Source of the DNA: Pseudomonadota bacterium
GTDB taxonomy: Bacteria > Pseudomonadota > Alphaproteobacteria > Rhizobiales > Segnochrobactraceae
DNA: 53,737 nt
Assembly (NCBI GenBank): GCA_023442215.1
Contig: JAEZMP010000216.1
Location: 1-53,737 of the forward strand
Reading direction: 5' to 3'
This document shows positions 23,058-32,236 of the stretch, piece by piece (position 1 is the first letter of the stretch; every line of letters starts with the position of its first letter). The notes beneath the pieces are model-generated. The model was not told the DNA's origin, did not search any database, and worked only from the letters and a program-made list of their open reading frames with translations. A program made the translations under genes and the position numbers.

Positions 23058-23357
23058 CTACGACTCCATACGCTCGCCGGTGGTCGTTTCGCCCACACGC
23101 TTAAGATGAAAACCGGGGTCGAACGCGGGGGTTCGCCCATGGGGACCTTTGCCGGCCGGTCCGATCCGAGATCGAACCCATTTGTCAGCCTGACCCTTGG
23201 CGGCAACGAACGCAGACACGGGAATGGCCAGCGTCGAAACGATGGCTTCCAACGCCGCGATCTGAGCTGCCTGTTGGTCGACGCGGTCAACAAGCAGTTT
23301 GATGTATTGCTCGGTTTCCTGTGGGGTCATTTGATCGGCTCGTTGGTCTGATTGCAT
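23058..23357 (-). CDS. Small coiled-coil protein
   Basis: The 99-aa leftward ORF starts at MQSDQRADQMTPQETEQY. It contains a heptad-like stretch EQYIKLLVDRVDQQAAQIAALEAIVSTLA and a polar tail. It sits alone between the Nmad2 gene and the terminase genes, divergent from the latter. No family recognised. A later start at MTPQETEQY is possible. Confidence 0.55.
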   Translation of the reverse strand: MQSDQRADQMTPQETEQYIKLLVDRVDQQAAQIAALEAIVSTLAIPVSAFVAAKGQADKWVRSRIGPAGKGPHGRTPAFDPGFHLKRVGETTTGERMES

Positions 23358-23458
23358 TATGCAACTCAGCCGCGACCTTAGGCCCTGAGACTTGATGGCG
23401 ATCCACAGGTTTGCCATGCCTCCGTCCGGCGAAATCAAACGGAATTCAAACAATCAAA

Positions 23459-23785
23459 ATGGCTGCCCCCCGCGGAGGTAAACGCCCCGGCGCTGGTCGG
23501 CCGAAAGGCTGTAAGACCAAGCGCCGGCAGGAAGTCGCGCAGCGCGCGGTTGCCGAGGGCATTACGCCGATTGAGGTGATGCTCCTGGCAATGCGCGAGG
23601 CGGTGGGGCGCAACGAAATGGCCGAAGCCGCGAAGTTCGCGCAGATGGCCGCGCCCTATATCCATCCTCGGCTCCAGGCGATACAGCACACCGGCCGGGA
23701 AGGCGGCCCCATCGAGGTGGCGGACATGAGCCGCAACGACCTCGCCCGGCGCATCCTGCACATGCTGAGGCCGGACAAGCCCTGA
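23459..23785 (+). CDS. Terminase small subunit-like protein
   Basis: The 108-aa protein has a basic N-terminus with GGKRPGAGRPKG, then 'AVAEGITPIEVMLLAMREAVG' and 'AQMAAPYIHPRLQAI', a pattern seen in small terminase-like proteins at this place in alphaproteobacterial podoviruses. It would recognise phage DNA for packaging. It starts at MAAPRGGKRPG. A terminator follows the gene. Confidence 0.7.
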   Translation: MAAPRGGKRPGAGRPKGCKTKRRQEVAQRAVAEGITPIEVMLLAMREAVGRNEMAEAAKFAQMAAPYIHPRLQAIQHTGREGGPIEVADMSRNDLARRILHMLRPDKP

Positions 23786-23810
23786 GCTTTCGAGCACCTG
23801 ACGCGTTCCC

Positions 23811-23833
23811 GCCCGCCCTGCGCGGGCTTTTTT
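23811..23833 (+). terminator. Rho-independent terminator
   Basis: GCCCGC (23811-23816) pairs with GCGGGC (23822-23827) and is followed by six T residues. It separates the small terminase gene from the next late genes. Confidence 0.8.
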
Positions 23834-23867
23834 GTGCCCACAGCAACCAGCAACAAGCGAGGGTCTA

Positions 23868-24149
23868 ATGGCCTACGACGATTATCTCTCGATCCACGGG
23901 CGCAAGCTCGGTGTCACCCGCTCCCAGCCCACGCGCCTGGTCCTCGATGGCGTGCCGCAGCCGCTGGCCTATAACGACTCGCCGGTGCTGCCGTCCTATG
24001 ACGTGGCCGGAGCGCCCTCGGCGGCCGCCTCCGGCGCCGGCACCATGATCTATGTCACCAACGGCGCCGCCGGCGCGCCCATCGTCGCCTATTCGGACGG
24101 GGCGAACTGGAAGCGTGTCGATACCGGCGCCACCATCGCTGCGGCCTGA
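23868..24149 (+). CDS. Hypothetical virion-associated protein
   Basis: The 93-aa ORF starts at MAYDDYLSIHGRKLGVTRS. The second half, GTMIYVTNGAAGAPIVAYSDGANWKRVDTG, is like the 'YVTNGA.G.P..A.SDG..W' motif common in phage tail or head decoration proteins. It lies just before the Ntn-type protein and terminase. Exact role unknown. Confidence 0.7.
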   Translation: MAYDDYLSIHGRKLGVTRSQPTRLVLDGVPQPLAYNDSPVLPSYDVAGAPSAAASGAGTMIYVTNGAAGAPIVAYSDGANWKRVDTGATIAAA

Positions 24150-24151
24150 CC

Positions 24152-24601
24152 ATGACCGTCATCGCCTACCGAAATGGGGTGATGGCGGCCGACCGCGCCG
24201 TCACCTCGAACAATGGCATGCTGGCTGGCGGGGTCGCCAAGATCACGCGCACCTCCGCCGGCTGGCTGGTCGGGGCCTGCGGGCACCTGTCGGCGATGGC
24301 GGGTGTCCGCGAATGGGCCGAGGCTCTGCTGCACATGGGCGACGAGTTCGTGCCGCCGCGAGGCAACCTCGCCGACATGGATGCGATCTTCGTCTCGCCG
24401 ACGGGGCGGGTGCACTATTTCGACGGCCATGGCTTCCCGGTCGAAGTGACCGGAGAGTATTTCGCCGTCGGCGGGGGCGAGTCCTACGCCATGGGCGCCA
24501 TGGCCGTGGGCGCGGACGCCATCCAGGCGGTGCAGGCGGCGTGCATGCTCGGCGCGGGGCTCGGCGGCGGCATCGACGTGGTGAGGCTCACGGGTGCCTG
24601 A
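24152..24601 (+). CDS. Ntn-hydrolase-like (HslV/proteasome-type) phage protein
   Basis: The 149-aa protein begins MTVIAYRNGVMAADRAVTSNN; after Met removal Thr2 would be an N-terminal nucleophile as in HslV. GWLVGACGHLSAMAGVREWA and YFAVGGGESYAMGAMAVGA fit the Ntn fold seen in proteasome-like phage proteins. It could act as a virion or host-directed peptidase. It overlaps the terminase start by 8 nt. Confidence 0.7.
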   Translation: MTVIAYRNGVMAADRAVTSNNGMLAGGVAKITRTSAGWLVGACGHLSAMAGVREWAEALLHMGDEFVPPRGNLADMDAIFVSPTGRVHYFDGHGFPVEVTGEYFAVGGGESYAMGAMAVGADAIQAVQAACMLGAGLGGGIDVVRLTGA

Positions 24602-25754
24602 CCTCGCCGACGTGCGGCAGATGCTCGATGGGCTCCCGCCCGAAGAGCTCGCCCGCCTTAAGGCGCAGGTGCGCGCCGCGGTGCCGGACCTGTGGGTGCC
24701 GAACTTCGGGCCCCAGCTGGCTGCCCAGAACAGCCCTGCAGACGAACTGTTCTATGGCGGTGCCGCCGGCGGCGGAAAGAGCGACCTCCTGCTGGGCCTC
24801 GCGCTGACGCAGCACGAGCGGTCCATCATCTACCGCCGCCAGTACACGGACCTGGGCGCCCTCGTGGACCGCTCCGGCCAGATCGTCGGCCACACCGACG
24901 GGCTCAACCGCTCGCCGCCGCCCATCTTCCGCCTGCCCGAGCGCATCGTGCAGTTCGCGGCCATGGCGCGCGAGGAGGACAAGCAGGCGTTTAAGGGCCG
25001 GCCCTTCGACCTGATCGGCTTCGACGAGCTGCCCGACTTCACGGAGAGCCAGTACACCTTCGTGACCGGCTGGAACCGCACCTCCAAGGTGGGCCAGCGC
25101 TGCCGCGTCGTCTCCGCTGGCAACCCGCCCACCACCGTGGAGGGGTACTGGATCATCCGCCGGTGGGGGCCGTGGCTCGATCCGCGCCACCCGCGGCCCG
25201 CCAAGCCCGGCGAGCTGCGCTGGTATGCCATCATCGACGGCGAGGATACGGAGCTGTGGGGGCCAGGCCCGGTCTACCACCCGAAGACGGGACAGCCGGT
25301 CATCAACCCCGCGACGGGCGAGCCGGTGCTGGCGCGCTCGCGCACCTTCATCCGCTCCGGGGTGGCCGACAACCCGGACATGATCGACGCGGGCTATCAG
25401 AACACGCTCGCAGCCATGCCGGAGCCCTACCGCTCCGCCTATCTCGAAGGCCGGTTCGACGTCTCCCTGAAGGACGACGAGAACCAGGTGATCCCCACGC
25501 GCTGGGTCATGGAAGCGCAGCAGCGGTGGACGGCGGACTCTCCGTTCGGGCGCGCCTGGTGCAGGATGACAAGGACCAGAGCGACGGCGCCGAGCTTTTG
25601 CGCAAGGACTGGGGCCACGAGTTCGGCCGCAACATCCAGACGGTGCAGGCCCTCTTCGAAGGCAACGAGGAGCTGTTCGGCGCCATCATGGGCGCGCGCG
25701 GCGCCGACGGGAAGAAGCTCGGCAACAACCCCGATGTCCTGCGCTTTCTGGTGA
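24594..25754 (+). pseudogene. Terminase large subunit, truncated after the ATPase domain
   Basis: Residues 1-320 match a large terminase ATPase: Walker A FYGGAAGGGKSD (Lys62), Walker B LIGFDELPDF (Asp144, Glu145), and SAGNPPTTVEGYWI, ending YLEGRFDVSLKDDENQVIPTRW...QQRWTADSPFG. From about 25552 the frame gives Arg/Ser/Thr-rich sequence to the stop, with no RNase H-fold nuclease. Complete homologues of this type have a nuclease domain next. In another frame from the same point the sequence is scaffold-like. A deletion of the nuclease part, the portal gene and the start of the scaffold gene explains this. The product cannot package DNA normally. Confidence 0.85.
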
Positions 25755-25954
25755 ACATCGGCGTCAACGCGAATCCCTCCATTCGCGAGTATGCCGGCGA
25801 CGGCTCCGTCACCCTGGCCAGCGCCGCCGAGCGCATCAAGGAAATCGAGGACCTGCGAACCAAGGACTGGTCGAAGTACCGCTCGCCCGCCATCCAGGAG
25901 GAGTATTCCCGCCTCCTCTCCTATATGGAGGCCCGCGGCCAGAAGGTTGCGTGA
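25556..25954 (+). pseudogene. Scaffold/head-assembly protein, C-terminal remnant
   Basis: In the +2 frame, beginning about 25556, the sequence LVQDDKDQSDGAELLRKDWGHEF, NIQTVQALFEGNEELFG, GNNPDVLRFLVNIG and AAERIKEIEDLRTKDWSKY resembles the C-terminal part of podovirus scaffold proteins encoded just before the capsid gene. It has no start of its own and is joined out of frame to the terminase ATPase. It lies 181 bases before the capsid gene. Confidence 0.65.
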
Positions 25955-25960
25955 TGGTTC

Positions 25961-25989
25961 TTGCCTGAATCATCAATATTCGTTACATA
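25961..25989 (+). promoter_or_regulatory. Weak candidate promoter before the capsid gene
   Basis: TTGCCT (25961-25966), 17 bp, then TACATA (25984-25989), in a short AT-rich patch in the 181-base gap before the capsid gene. Only a visual match to consensus. Confidence 0.3.
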
Positions 25990-26135
25990 GAGTTCGCTTT
26001 TCGTTCCTGATCGGGGCCACCCCGGCATCGCCGGCCGCCTGAGACGGAACACCCGCGCAAGAGCGGCAGCGGCGCCAGCCGGCCACCCCGCATCGAGCGG
26101 CAGACCCCCGACATCGTCAGATCTGGAGAACAGTC

Positions 26136-26984
26136 ATGGCCGATACGGCTCCCATGACCGTTTACCGCCGCGAGTGGGTGAAGGTGTTCGAACAGCGCAA
26201 TGCGCTGCTGCGCGACACCTGCATCACCGAGGGCATGATCGCCGGCAACCAGGTGGTGTTCCCCCTGGGCGGCTCCGGCGGCGCCTCGGCGACCACGCGC
26301 GGCATGAACGGTCGCATTCCCGCCCGCAAGAACAACGTCCAGCAGATCACCGCTCCGCTGGTCGAGGCCCACGACAAGGTGGAGCAGACCCGCTTCAACT
26401 TCTTCACCGCCCAGGCCGACATGCGCCAGCTCCAGCAGGTGGAGTCGGTGGGCGTCATCAATCGCGAGATCGACGACGTCATCATCGCCGAACTCCAGCA
26501 GGGCACGCAGGACACGGGCGCCGCCAAGAAGGCGAGCCTCAGCAACACGCTGCGGGCGCGCACCATCCTGCTGAACAACAAGATCGATCTGGATGGCAAC
26601 ATCCACTTCGTCATCTCTCCGGCCTATGAAGCCTACATGCTCCAGGTGCCGGAGTTCGCGTCGTCCCTCTATCGGGGCGCCACCCCGCTCACCGCCGGCG
26701 GGGCCTCCCCGCAGGAGGGCAACCGCTACATGTACGCGGGCCTGAAGTGGATCGTGCACAACCGCCTTCCCGGCGTGGGCACGGCCAACGAGACCTGCTT
26801 CATGTACCACAAGAACGCCCTCGGCCATGCCATCGACACGGCCGGGATGAGCACGGCCGCCGGCTACAACGAGGAAGACGACTTCTACTTCTTCCGGGCC
26901 TCCGTGTTCCACGGCGCGAAGCTGCTGCAGAACAGCGCTCTCGTGCTGGTGGCGCACGACGGCTCCGAATACGTGGCGGAGTGA
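26136..26984 (+). CDS. Major capsid protein
   Basis: The 282-aa protein starts at MADTAPMTVYRREWVKVFEQRN, 6 nt after a GGAGA site. It has the features of podovirus HK97-fold-like coat proteins: a helical N-arm, an acidic 'REIDDVIIAELQQGTQDTG' spine, DLDGNIHFVISPAYEAYML, and a C-terminal NRLPGVGTANETCFMYHKNALGHAID...EEDDFYFFRASVFHGAKLLQNSALVLVAHDGS. Position after scaffold and before decoration and adaptor genes supports the call. Confidence 0.85.
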   Translation: MADTAPMTVYRREWVKVFEQRNALLRDTCITEGMIAGNQVVFPLGGSGGASATTRGMNGRIPARKNNVQQITAPLVEAHDKVEQTRFNFFTAQADMRQLQQVESVGVINREIDDVIIAELQQGTQDTGAAKKASLSNTLRARTILLNNKIDLDGNIHFVISPAYEAYMLQVPEFASSLYRGATPLTAGGASPQEGNRYMYAGLKWIVHNRLPGVGTANETCFMYHKNALGHAIDTAGMSTAAGYNEEDDFYFFRASVFHGAKLLQNSALVLVAHDGSEYVAE

Positions 26985-26988
26985 GCCC

Positions 26989-27249
26989 ATGGCCTACAAT
27001 CGGGACAGCCTTGTCACCGTCTCCTTCGAGCCCCTCGGCGGCGACTTCAAGATGTGGCGCTACGGCAGCACGGACGCGACCGCGACCGTGGCCGGCGCCG
27101 GCTACATCGCGGATGCGCTGAAGATGGGCATGAAGGTGGGGGACATCGTCATCGTGTCGAAGACCGACACCAACGCCATCACCTTCCATCGCGTCACGGC
27201 GGTGTCGGGCACCGGCGCCACCCTCTCGGCGGGCCTCGCCATTACCTGA
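26989..27249 (+). CDS. Probable head decoration protein
   Basis: The 86-aa protein MAYNRDSLVTVSFEPLGGDFKMWRY is beta-rich, with IADALKMGMKVGDIVIVSKTDTNAITFHRVTAVS. Small proteins of this form commonly follow capsid genes in podoviruses. A strong terminator follows, so head genes probably form their own transcript. Confidence 0.65.
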   Translation: MAYNRDSLVTVSFEPLGGDFKMWRYGSTDATATVAGAGYIADALKMGMKVGDIVIVSKTDTNAITFHRVTAVSGTGATLSAGLAIT

Positions 27250-27274
27250 CGGCCCGACCATCGCTGAAACACAC

Positions 27275-27307
27275 GCCCCGCCGGACCCTCTCGGCGGGGC
27301 TTTTCTT
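27275..27307 (+). terminator. Rho-independent terminator
   Basis: GCCCCGCC (27275-27282) pairs with GGCGGGGC (27293-27300), then TTTTCTTT. It lies between the decoration gene and the tail-related genes. Confidence 0.85.
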
Positions 27308-27318
27308 TGGAGCCCAGC

Positions 27319-27792
27319 ATGTACAAGCCGTTCGTGAACGACCTGAAGGAGACGCCCTTTGCCTGCGTTTCCTACACCATCAAGGTGCCGGCGGGCGTCC
27401 ATATCGACGATCTGTCGAACCCGACGTGGTGGACTCACATCCGGGCGCTTCTGAAGCCCGGCGCCCTCGTGAACATCTTCGCTCTGGACCAGTCCCTCGA
27501 CGTCGAGCTGCGGGTTCTGGCAGTGGACGTCGCCGGGCCGAAGCTGCGTGTCCTGCGCGCCTATGCCGATCCCGTCGCCATGGAGCGGCTGGTGGAGCAG
27601 CGCGAGGCCTCCGCCGAGGAGCGCGCGCAGCGGCCGGCCTTCTTCGCCAAATGGCAGGGGCCGACGGCCAAGTGGTGCGTGATCCGTACCGAGACGCTGG
27701 AGGTGGTGGCCCGCGAGCTGGCGACGCGTGAGGACGCGGTGGCCGAGGTGGAGCGCCTCCTGGCCGAGCAGGCCATGGCGGTGGTGGCCTGA
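27319..27792 (+). CDS. Hypothetical structural protein
   Basis: The 157-aa protein starts MYKPFVNDLKETPFACVSYTIKVPAGV. It has a beta-rich N-terminal half (LLKPGALVNIFALDQSLDVELRVLAV), then a charged helix and a second small domain FFAKWQGPTAKWCVIRTETLEVVA. It sits between head and adaptor genes; a head completion or neck role is possible. No family recognised. Confidence 0.65.
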   Translation: MYKPFVNDLKETPFACVSYTIKVPAGVHIDDLSNPTWWTHIRALLKPGALVNIFALDQSLDVELRVLAVDVAGPKLRVLRAYADPVAMERLVEQREASAEERAQRPAFFAKWQGPTAKWCVIRTETLEVVARELATREDAVAEVERLLAEQAMAVVA

Positions 27793-27793
27793 C

Positions 27794-28426
27794 ATGGCCT
27801 CGGTCCTGTCGATCTACAACTCCGCTTTGACGGAGCTGGGCCAGCGCACGCTCGCCGACATGCAGGACACCGGGGGCGGGGAGGCGAAGCGCCTCCTCGA
27901 CCGGAACTGGTGCGACGTGCGGGACCGGTGCCTTGAGGCCGGCTCGTGGTCCTTCGCCCTGCGCGCCGTGATGATCGACCCGGAAGAGGGGTTCACCCCC
28001 GCTTTCGGCTATGACCACGCCTTCGCCAAGCCCTGCGACTGGAAGCGCACGCATGTGATCGCTGCCAGTGAGCAGATGCGAGCCGGCCTCGTGCCCTTCC
28101 TCGATCAGGGCGGGCACTGGTACGCTAACATCAGCCCGCTCTACGTGCGCTACGTCTCCTGCCATGACCAGTTCGGCGGGGACGTCGGGCAATGGTCCGC
28201 CCACTTCGCGCACGCCATGAGCCTCATGCTCGCCGCCAAGATCGCGCCCAAGGCCATCGGCAGCAAGGAGGCGGCGGTCACGCTGGAGAAGGCGGGCGAC
28301 AAGGCCCTGGTGGAGGCGCTGGCGCTCGATGCGGGCAACCTCGGCTCCCAGCCGCTCCCGACGTCCTCCTGGGTGAACAGCCGGCGCGGCCGCTGGCCTA
28401 ACGCCTACGGCTCCGCGAGGTCCTGA
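27794..28426 (+). CDS. Tail adaptor (T7 gp11-like tubular protein A)
   Basis: The 210-aa protein begins MASVLSIYNSALTELGQRTLADM, followed by AKRLLDRNWCDVRDRCLEAGSWSFALRAVMI and HAMSLMLAAKIAPKAIGSK. This is the usual pattern of podovirus adaptor proteins that bind below the portal ('ALSLLGE..I.S..D....A..C...YD..RD..L....W.FA'). It is followed by the nozzle gene with TGATG overlap, as in T7. Confidence 0.82.
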   Translation: MASVLSIYNSALTELGQRTLADMQDTGGGEAKRLLDRNWCDVRDRCLEAGSWSFALRAVMIDPEEGFTPAFGYDHAFAKPCDWKRTHVIAASEQMRAGLVPFLDQGGHWYANISPLYVRYVSCHDQFGGDVGQWSAHFAHAMSLMLAAKIAPKAIGSKEAAVTLEKAGDKALVEALALDAGNLGSQPLPTSSWVNSRRGRWPNAYGSARS

Positions 28427-31413
28427 TGGCAACGCTGCGTCCCGAAGTCGTCACCTTCAACAGGGGCGAGGTGGCGAAGACGGCGCTCGCCCGCGTCGAT
28501 CTCGCCCAGATGCGCCTCGCCGCAGAGCTCCAGCGCAACTTCGTACCGAAGACCTATGGGCCCATGCTCATGCGGCCGCCGCTGGAGTTCCTGGAGCCCA
28601 TCGCCGAGCATGGCGCGCGCTCCAAGATGGTGCCCTTCGTCTTCAGCATGGAGGACATGGCGCTGGTGGAGTTCTGCCGGCTGGGCATGCGCTTCTGGCG
28701 GCAGCGGGACGGGGTCACGGTGGGCGAGCACCCGGGAGACCTCATCGAGCGCCTGGAGCCGATCCAGCGGGGTGATGCCGGCGCCGCCTTCGTGAACGGC
28801 AACTGGCTCAACGGCCTCACCGGCTGGTCCTCGTGGGTGTCGGGAAACCCCGCGGATGCGCCGGCGCCGGAGGACGACGACAAGCCGTCCTTCGATATCG
28901 GCGACCTGTCCGACTGGCTGAACAACCTGCTGAACGGCCTCGGCGCAGCGCAGACGGGCGGCGGTTCCTCGGGGAGCACCATCACGCCGATCTATCCCAC
29001 GGCGGTGGCCGATGGTCGCGGCCTCGTCCTGAACGTGATTCCCCGCGGCGGATCGGTCCGGGTGTGGCAGACCATCCCCATTGGCGCCGGGCGCGCCGCG
29101 GTGGGCGTGCGCATTGACGTGACGCGCGGGCCGGTCATCTTCCGGGTGAACACGCCGTCCGGGCCCGCCGTCTTCGATACCGAGCTGGACACCGGCTACC
29201 ACTCCATCGTGCTCCCGCCGGACCTCGGGGATTACACGTTCGAGTTCGAGAGCCGGCTCCAGCGAGAGATCATCGTCAAGTCCATCGCCTTCGAGCCGGC
29301 GGGGCCGCTGCTGCTGCCCTACTATGCCGACGGCGGCTACAACGCGGACTATTATTCGGGCGACTTCGCCAACCTGAAGCGGCTGCGCTGGTACCAGTCG
29401 GGCGACCAGATGTTCATGGCGCGGGAGAAGCGCGCGCCGAGCATCCTGGAGCGCCGCTCGCCCGTCTCCTTCTCCCATGTGATCTACCGGCCAGAGGACG
29501 GCCCGTTCTCCGCCGACGTCACGGTGAAGCAGGTGAAGCTCCGGGTCGATGTGACCGAGGGCAACGGCCGAATTTTCGCGGACCGCCCCTTCTTCCGCGC
29601 CGGGCACCTCAACGCGCTCTTCGAGGTGTTCAACCAGAACTACAACCAGACCTTCACCCTCGGCGCCTCGAACGCCTACACCGACCCCATGCGGGTGACG
29701 GGGACCTGCTTCATCCAGAACGACCAGCTCTTTTCCGAGCGCTGGATCGTGACGAATTATCAAGGGTTCTACGACGGCTCGGCCTACCACATGGTGTCCC
29801 GGGACGATCCCGACGGCGGCTACAAGATCAAGGGTGATCCCTACGCCGCGAACATGTCGAAGAACACCTTCACGAAGAATAACGCCTCGATCAACAAGAG
29901 CGAGAAGACCACCGACTTCATCACCGACAACAACGCGATCAACTTCCACAAGTTCGGTTTCCGGGACGGCACCTATCGGTCCGGCTCCCTCACCGTGAAC
30001 CAGCAATATCCCTGGGGCGGCGGCAAGGGGCGGTGCCGGATTACGCGGGTGGTCTCGTCCACCGAGTGCGAGATTGAAGTGCTCAAACCCTTCTTCAACT
30101 CCACCTTCTCGGACTTCTGGAAGGAGGGGGAATGGTCGGATTACCGGGGCTGGCCGACGGCCGTGGGCATCACGGAAAGCCGGCTGTTCTGGGCCAAGGG
30201 CGACCAGATGTACGGCTCGGTCTCGGACAATTACGTGTCCCATGACATCGAGGCGAACGACAGCGGCGACAGCGCGGCGATCTCGCGCTCGGTCTCCACC
30301 ACCGGCACCATCGACAACATCCGTTTCATCCTGCCTATGTCCCGCCTGGTCGTGGGGACCGAGGGCAGCATCTCCTCCATCCGCTCCTCCTCCTTCGACG
30401 AGCCGCTGACCGGCGGAGCTTTCACGCCGCGGCCGGCGACTACCCATGGCACCTCGCCCGATGTACAGCCCTGCCGCCTCGACGCGCGGGCGATCTATGC
30501 GCATCGTTCCGAGACGCGGCTCATGGAGTTCAGCTACAGCCCGCAGGTGCAGGATTATCAGGCCCGCGACCTGAACCTCTTGAACGACGAAATCCTGGAG
30601 GGCGTGGACGCCATCGCCATTCAGCGCCAGCCGGACACGCGGGTGCATGCCATCCGGCCGGATGGCACCGTCGCCATGTTCATGACCGACTTCCTCGAGG
30701 AGGTGGACTGCTGGTCCACGGTGGAGACGGACGGCGTCATCGAGGACGTGGCGGTGCTGCCGGCCAAGGGCGAGGATGCGGTCTATTACATCGTCCGCCG
30801 CACCACCGCCGACGGCACGCGCCGCTATCTGGAGAAGTGGGCGCGGGAGAAGGAGGGCAAAGGCGGGCTCGTCGGCGGCGACTGCTTCATCCGCAGTCCG
30901 TCCACGCCTGACGCCTTCCGCCACCTCGAAGGCAAGCAGGTGGTGGCCCTGCGTGGGGACGAGGTGCTCGCCGACGGCAGCGACTACAAGCCCTATGGGA
31001 CCATCAGCAACGGCCGCCTCGTGCTGGACGGCGCGGCGGTGGTGGTCTCGGCGGACCTGAAAGTCGGGCTGCCCTACCGCGCCCGGTACAAGTCGCCGAA
31101 GCTCGCCTATGGCGGGCGGATCGGCACCGCGTTGTTGCAGAAGAAGGCGGTGAAGTCCTTCGGCTTCGCCCTTGCCCATGCGCACAGGAAGGCGCTGCGC
31201 TACGGGCCGGATTTCGACCTTATGGACCCCATGCCCACCATCGAGGGCGATGAGATCCAGGCGGAGGATGCCGTCTACACGGTCTATGACGCGCCCATGG
31301 GCATGTGGGGCGGCGGCTTCGACACGGATTCCCGGATCTGCCTCGAATGCGTCGCGCCCTATTCCGCGGCGGTGCTCGGCACCATCTTCGGGATCACCAC
31401 CAATGAATCCTGA
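28426..31413 (+). CDS. Tail nozzle (T7 gp12-like tubular protein B)
   Basis: The 995-aa protein starts MATLRPEVVTFNRGEVAKTALARVDLAQMRLAAELQRNFVPKTYGPM, the typical N-terminus of nozzle proteins ('NRGEVS...L.ARVD'). The rest is beta-rich with EGEWSDYRGWPTAVGITESRLFWA and an insertion near 4-150 aa with disordered Asp/Pro-rich sequence. It would form the tail tube tip. It follows the adaptor directly. Confidence 0.82.
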   Translation: MATLRPEVVTFNRGEVAKTALARVDLAQMRLAAELQRNFVPKTYGPMLMRPPLEFLEPIAEHGARSKMVPFVFSMEDMALVEFCRLGMRFWRQRDGVTVGEHPGDLIERLEPIQRGDAGAAFVNGNWLNGLTGWSSWVSGNPADAPAPEDDDKPSFDIGDLSDWLNNLLNGLGAAQTGGGSSGSTITPIYPTAVADGRGLVLNVIPRGGSVRVWQTIPIGAGRAAVGVRIDVTRGPVIFRVNTPSGPAVFDTELDTGYHSIVLPPDLGDYTFEFESRLQREIIVKSIAFEPAGPLLLPYYADGGYNADYYSGDFANLKRLRWYQSGDQMFMAREKRAPSILERRSPVSFSHVIYRPEDGPFSADVTVKQVKLRVDVTEGNGRIFADRPFFRAGHLNALFEVFNQNYNQTFTLGASNAYTDPMRVTGTCFIQNDQLFSERWIVTNYQGFYDGSAYHMVSRDDPDGGYKIKGDPYAANMSKNTFTKNNASINKSEKTTDFITDNNAINFHKFGFRDGTYRSGSLTVNQQYPWGGGKGRCRITRVVSSTECEIEVLKPFFNSTFSDFWKEGEWSDYRGWPTAVGITESRLFWAKGDQMYGSVSDNYVSHDIEANDSGDSAAISRSVSTTGTIDNIRFILPMSRLVVGTEGSISSIRSSSFDEPLTGGAFTPRPATTHGTSPDVQPCRLDARAIYAHRSETRLMEFSYSPQVQDYQARDLNLLNDEILEGVDAIAIQRQPDTRVHAIRPDGTVAMFMTDFLEEVDCWSTVETDGVIEDVAVLPAKGEDAVYYIVRRTTADGTRRYLEKWAREKEGKGGLVGGDCFIRSPSTPDAFRHLEGKQVVALRGDEVLADGSDYKPYGTISNGRLVLDGAAVVVSADLKVGLPYRARYKSPKLAYGGRIGTALLQKKAVKSFGFALAHAHRKALRYGPDFDLMDPMPTIEGDEIQAEDAVYTVYDAPMGMWGGGFDTDSRICLECVAPYSAAVLGTIFGITTNES

Positions 31414-31771
31414 AATCCGCCCCCTGGTCCCTGAGGACCTGCCGCGGCAGTGTGGCCGCGCGGCCGACGAGCGGACCGTGGGACTGATCGGCTTCGTGGA
31501 CGGGCGCTTCGTCGCGGCCGGCGGCCTCGACTACTGCGAGAGCGGCGAGGTCATCGCCTGGTGCAAGGTCACGCGAGAAGCGCGGCGCCACCGGATTGCC
31601 TTCTGGCGGGAGTGCCGGCGGGTGCTGGAGGCGGCGCGCGAAGCCGGCCACGAGCGGGTGCTGGCCGTCGCCTCCCCGATCATCCCGACCGCGCCCGCAT
31701 TCCTCGCCCGCCTCGGCTTCCGGGAAGTGGGGACCCGCTTCGGCATGCGCCTCTTCGCCTGGGAGCCCTGA
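31403..31771 (+). CDS. GNAT-fold acetyltransferase-like virion protein
   Basis: The 122-aa ORF starts at MNPEIRPLVPEDLPRQCG, overlapping the nozzle gene end by 11 nt. RHRIAFWRECRRVLEAAREAGHERVLAVASPIIPTAPAFLARLGFREVGTRFGMRLFAW fits a short GNAT domain. Proteins of this type occupy the gp13-like place between nozzle and internal core genes in many podoviruses; enzymatic activity is doubtful. Confidence 0.7.
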   Translation: MNPEIRPLVPEDLPRQCGRAADERTVGLIGFVDGRFVAAGGLDYCESGEVIAWCKVTREARRHRIAFWRECRRVLEAAREAGHERVLAVASPIIPTAPAFLARLGFREVGTRFGMRLFAWEP

Positions 31772-31773
31772 CG

Positions 31774-32232
31774 ATGTTCGCCCCCTTGATCGGTCTCCTC
31801 GGATCGGCGGTCTCCGCCGTCGGCACCATCGCCGCCGGCAATGCCCAGGCGGCGGCGGCCGAATACCAGAAGAAGCAGGACCTCATCAACGCGAGCCAGG
31901 AGCAGGCGGCGGCCCAGCGCAAGGCCGAGGGCGAGCGGATCAAGACGAACCGCTTCATCTCCTCGCAGAAGGCAGCGGCCGGGCTCTCCGGCGGGACCAC
32001 GGCAGATCCATCCACTTTGAACCAAATTGGAGCGACCCAGCAGGAGGGCTCGCTGCGGGAGCAGTTCACCCTCTACGAAGGGCAGGAGAAGAAGCGCCAA
32101 TGGCTGACGCAGGCGCAGGCGGAAGACATCCAGGCCAAAAACGCGAAGCAGGCCGGGATGCTCGGCGCCGCGGGAACGATCATCGGTGGGCTCGGCGGCG
32201 CCGCCAAATCCTGGTCCTCGGCCTACGGGTGA
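31774..32232 (+). CDS. Internal virion protein (T7 gp14-like)
   Basis: The 152-aa protein has a hydrophobic glycine-rich start (MFAPLIGLLGSAVSAVGTIAAGN), a long Gln/Ala/Lys helix and a second Gly/Ala hydrophobic end (AGMLGAAGTIIGGLGGAAKS). This matches small ejection proteins that insert in the host envelope. It lies directly before two large internal proteins. Confidence 0.75.
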   Translation: MFAPLIGLLGSAVSAVGTIAAGNAQAAAAEYQKKQDLINASQEQAAAQRKAEGERIKTNRFISSQKAAAGLSGGTTADPSTLNQIGATQQEGSLREQFTLYEGQEKKRQWLTQAQAEDIQAKNAKQAGMLGAAGTIIGGLGGAAKSWSSAYG

Positions 32233-32236
32233 TGCC

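Noticed and set aside
28405..31185. Leftward open frame of 926 codons opposite the nozzle gene
   Set aside because: Same codon-bias shadow; the rightward frame has clear podovirus nozzle features and tight spacing.
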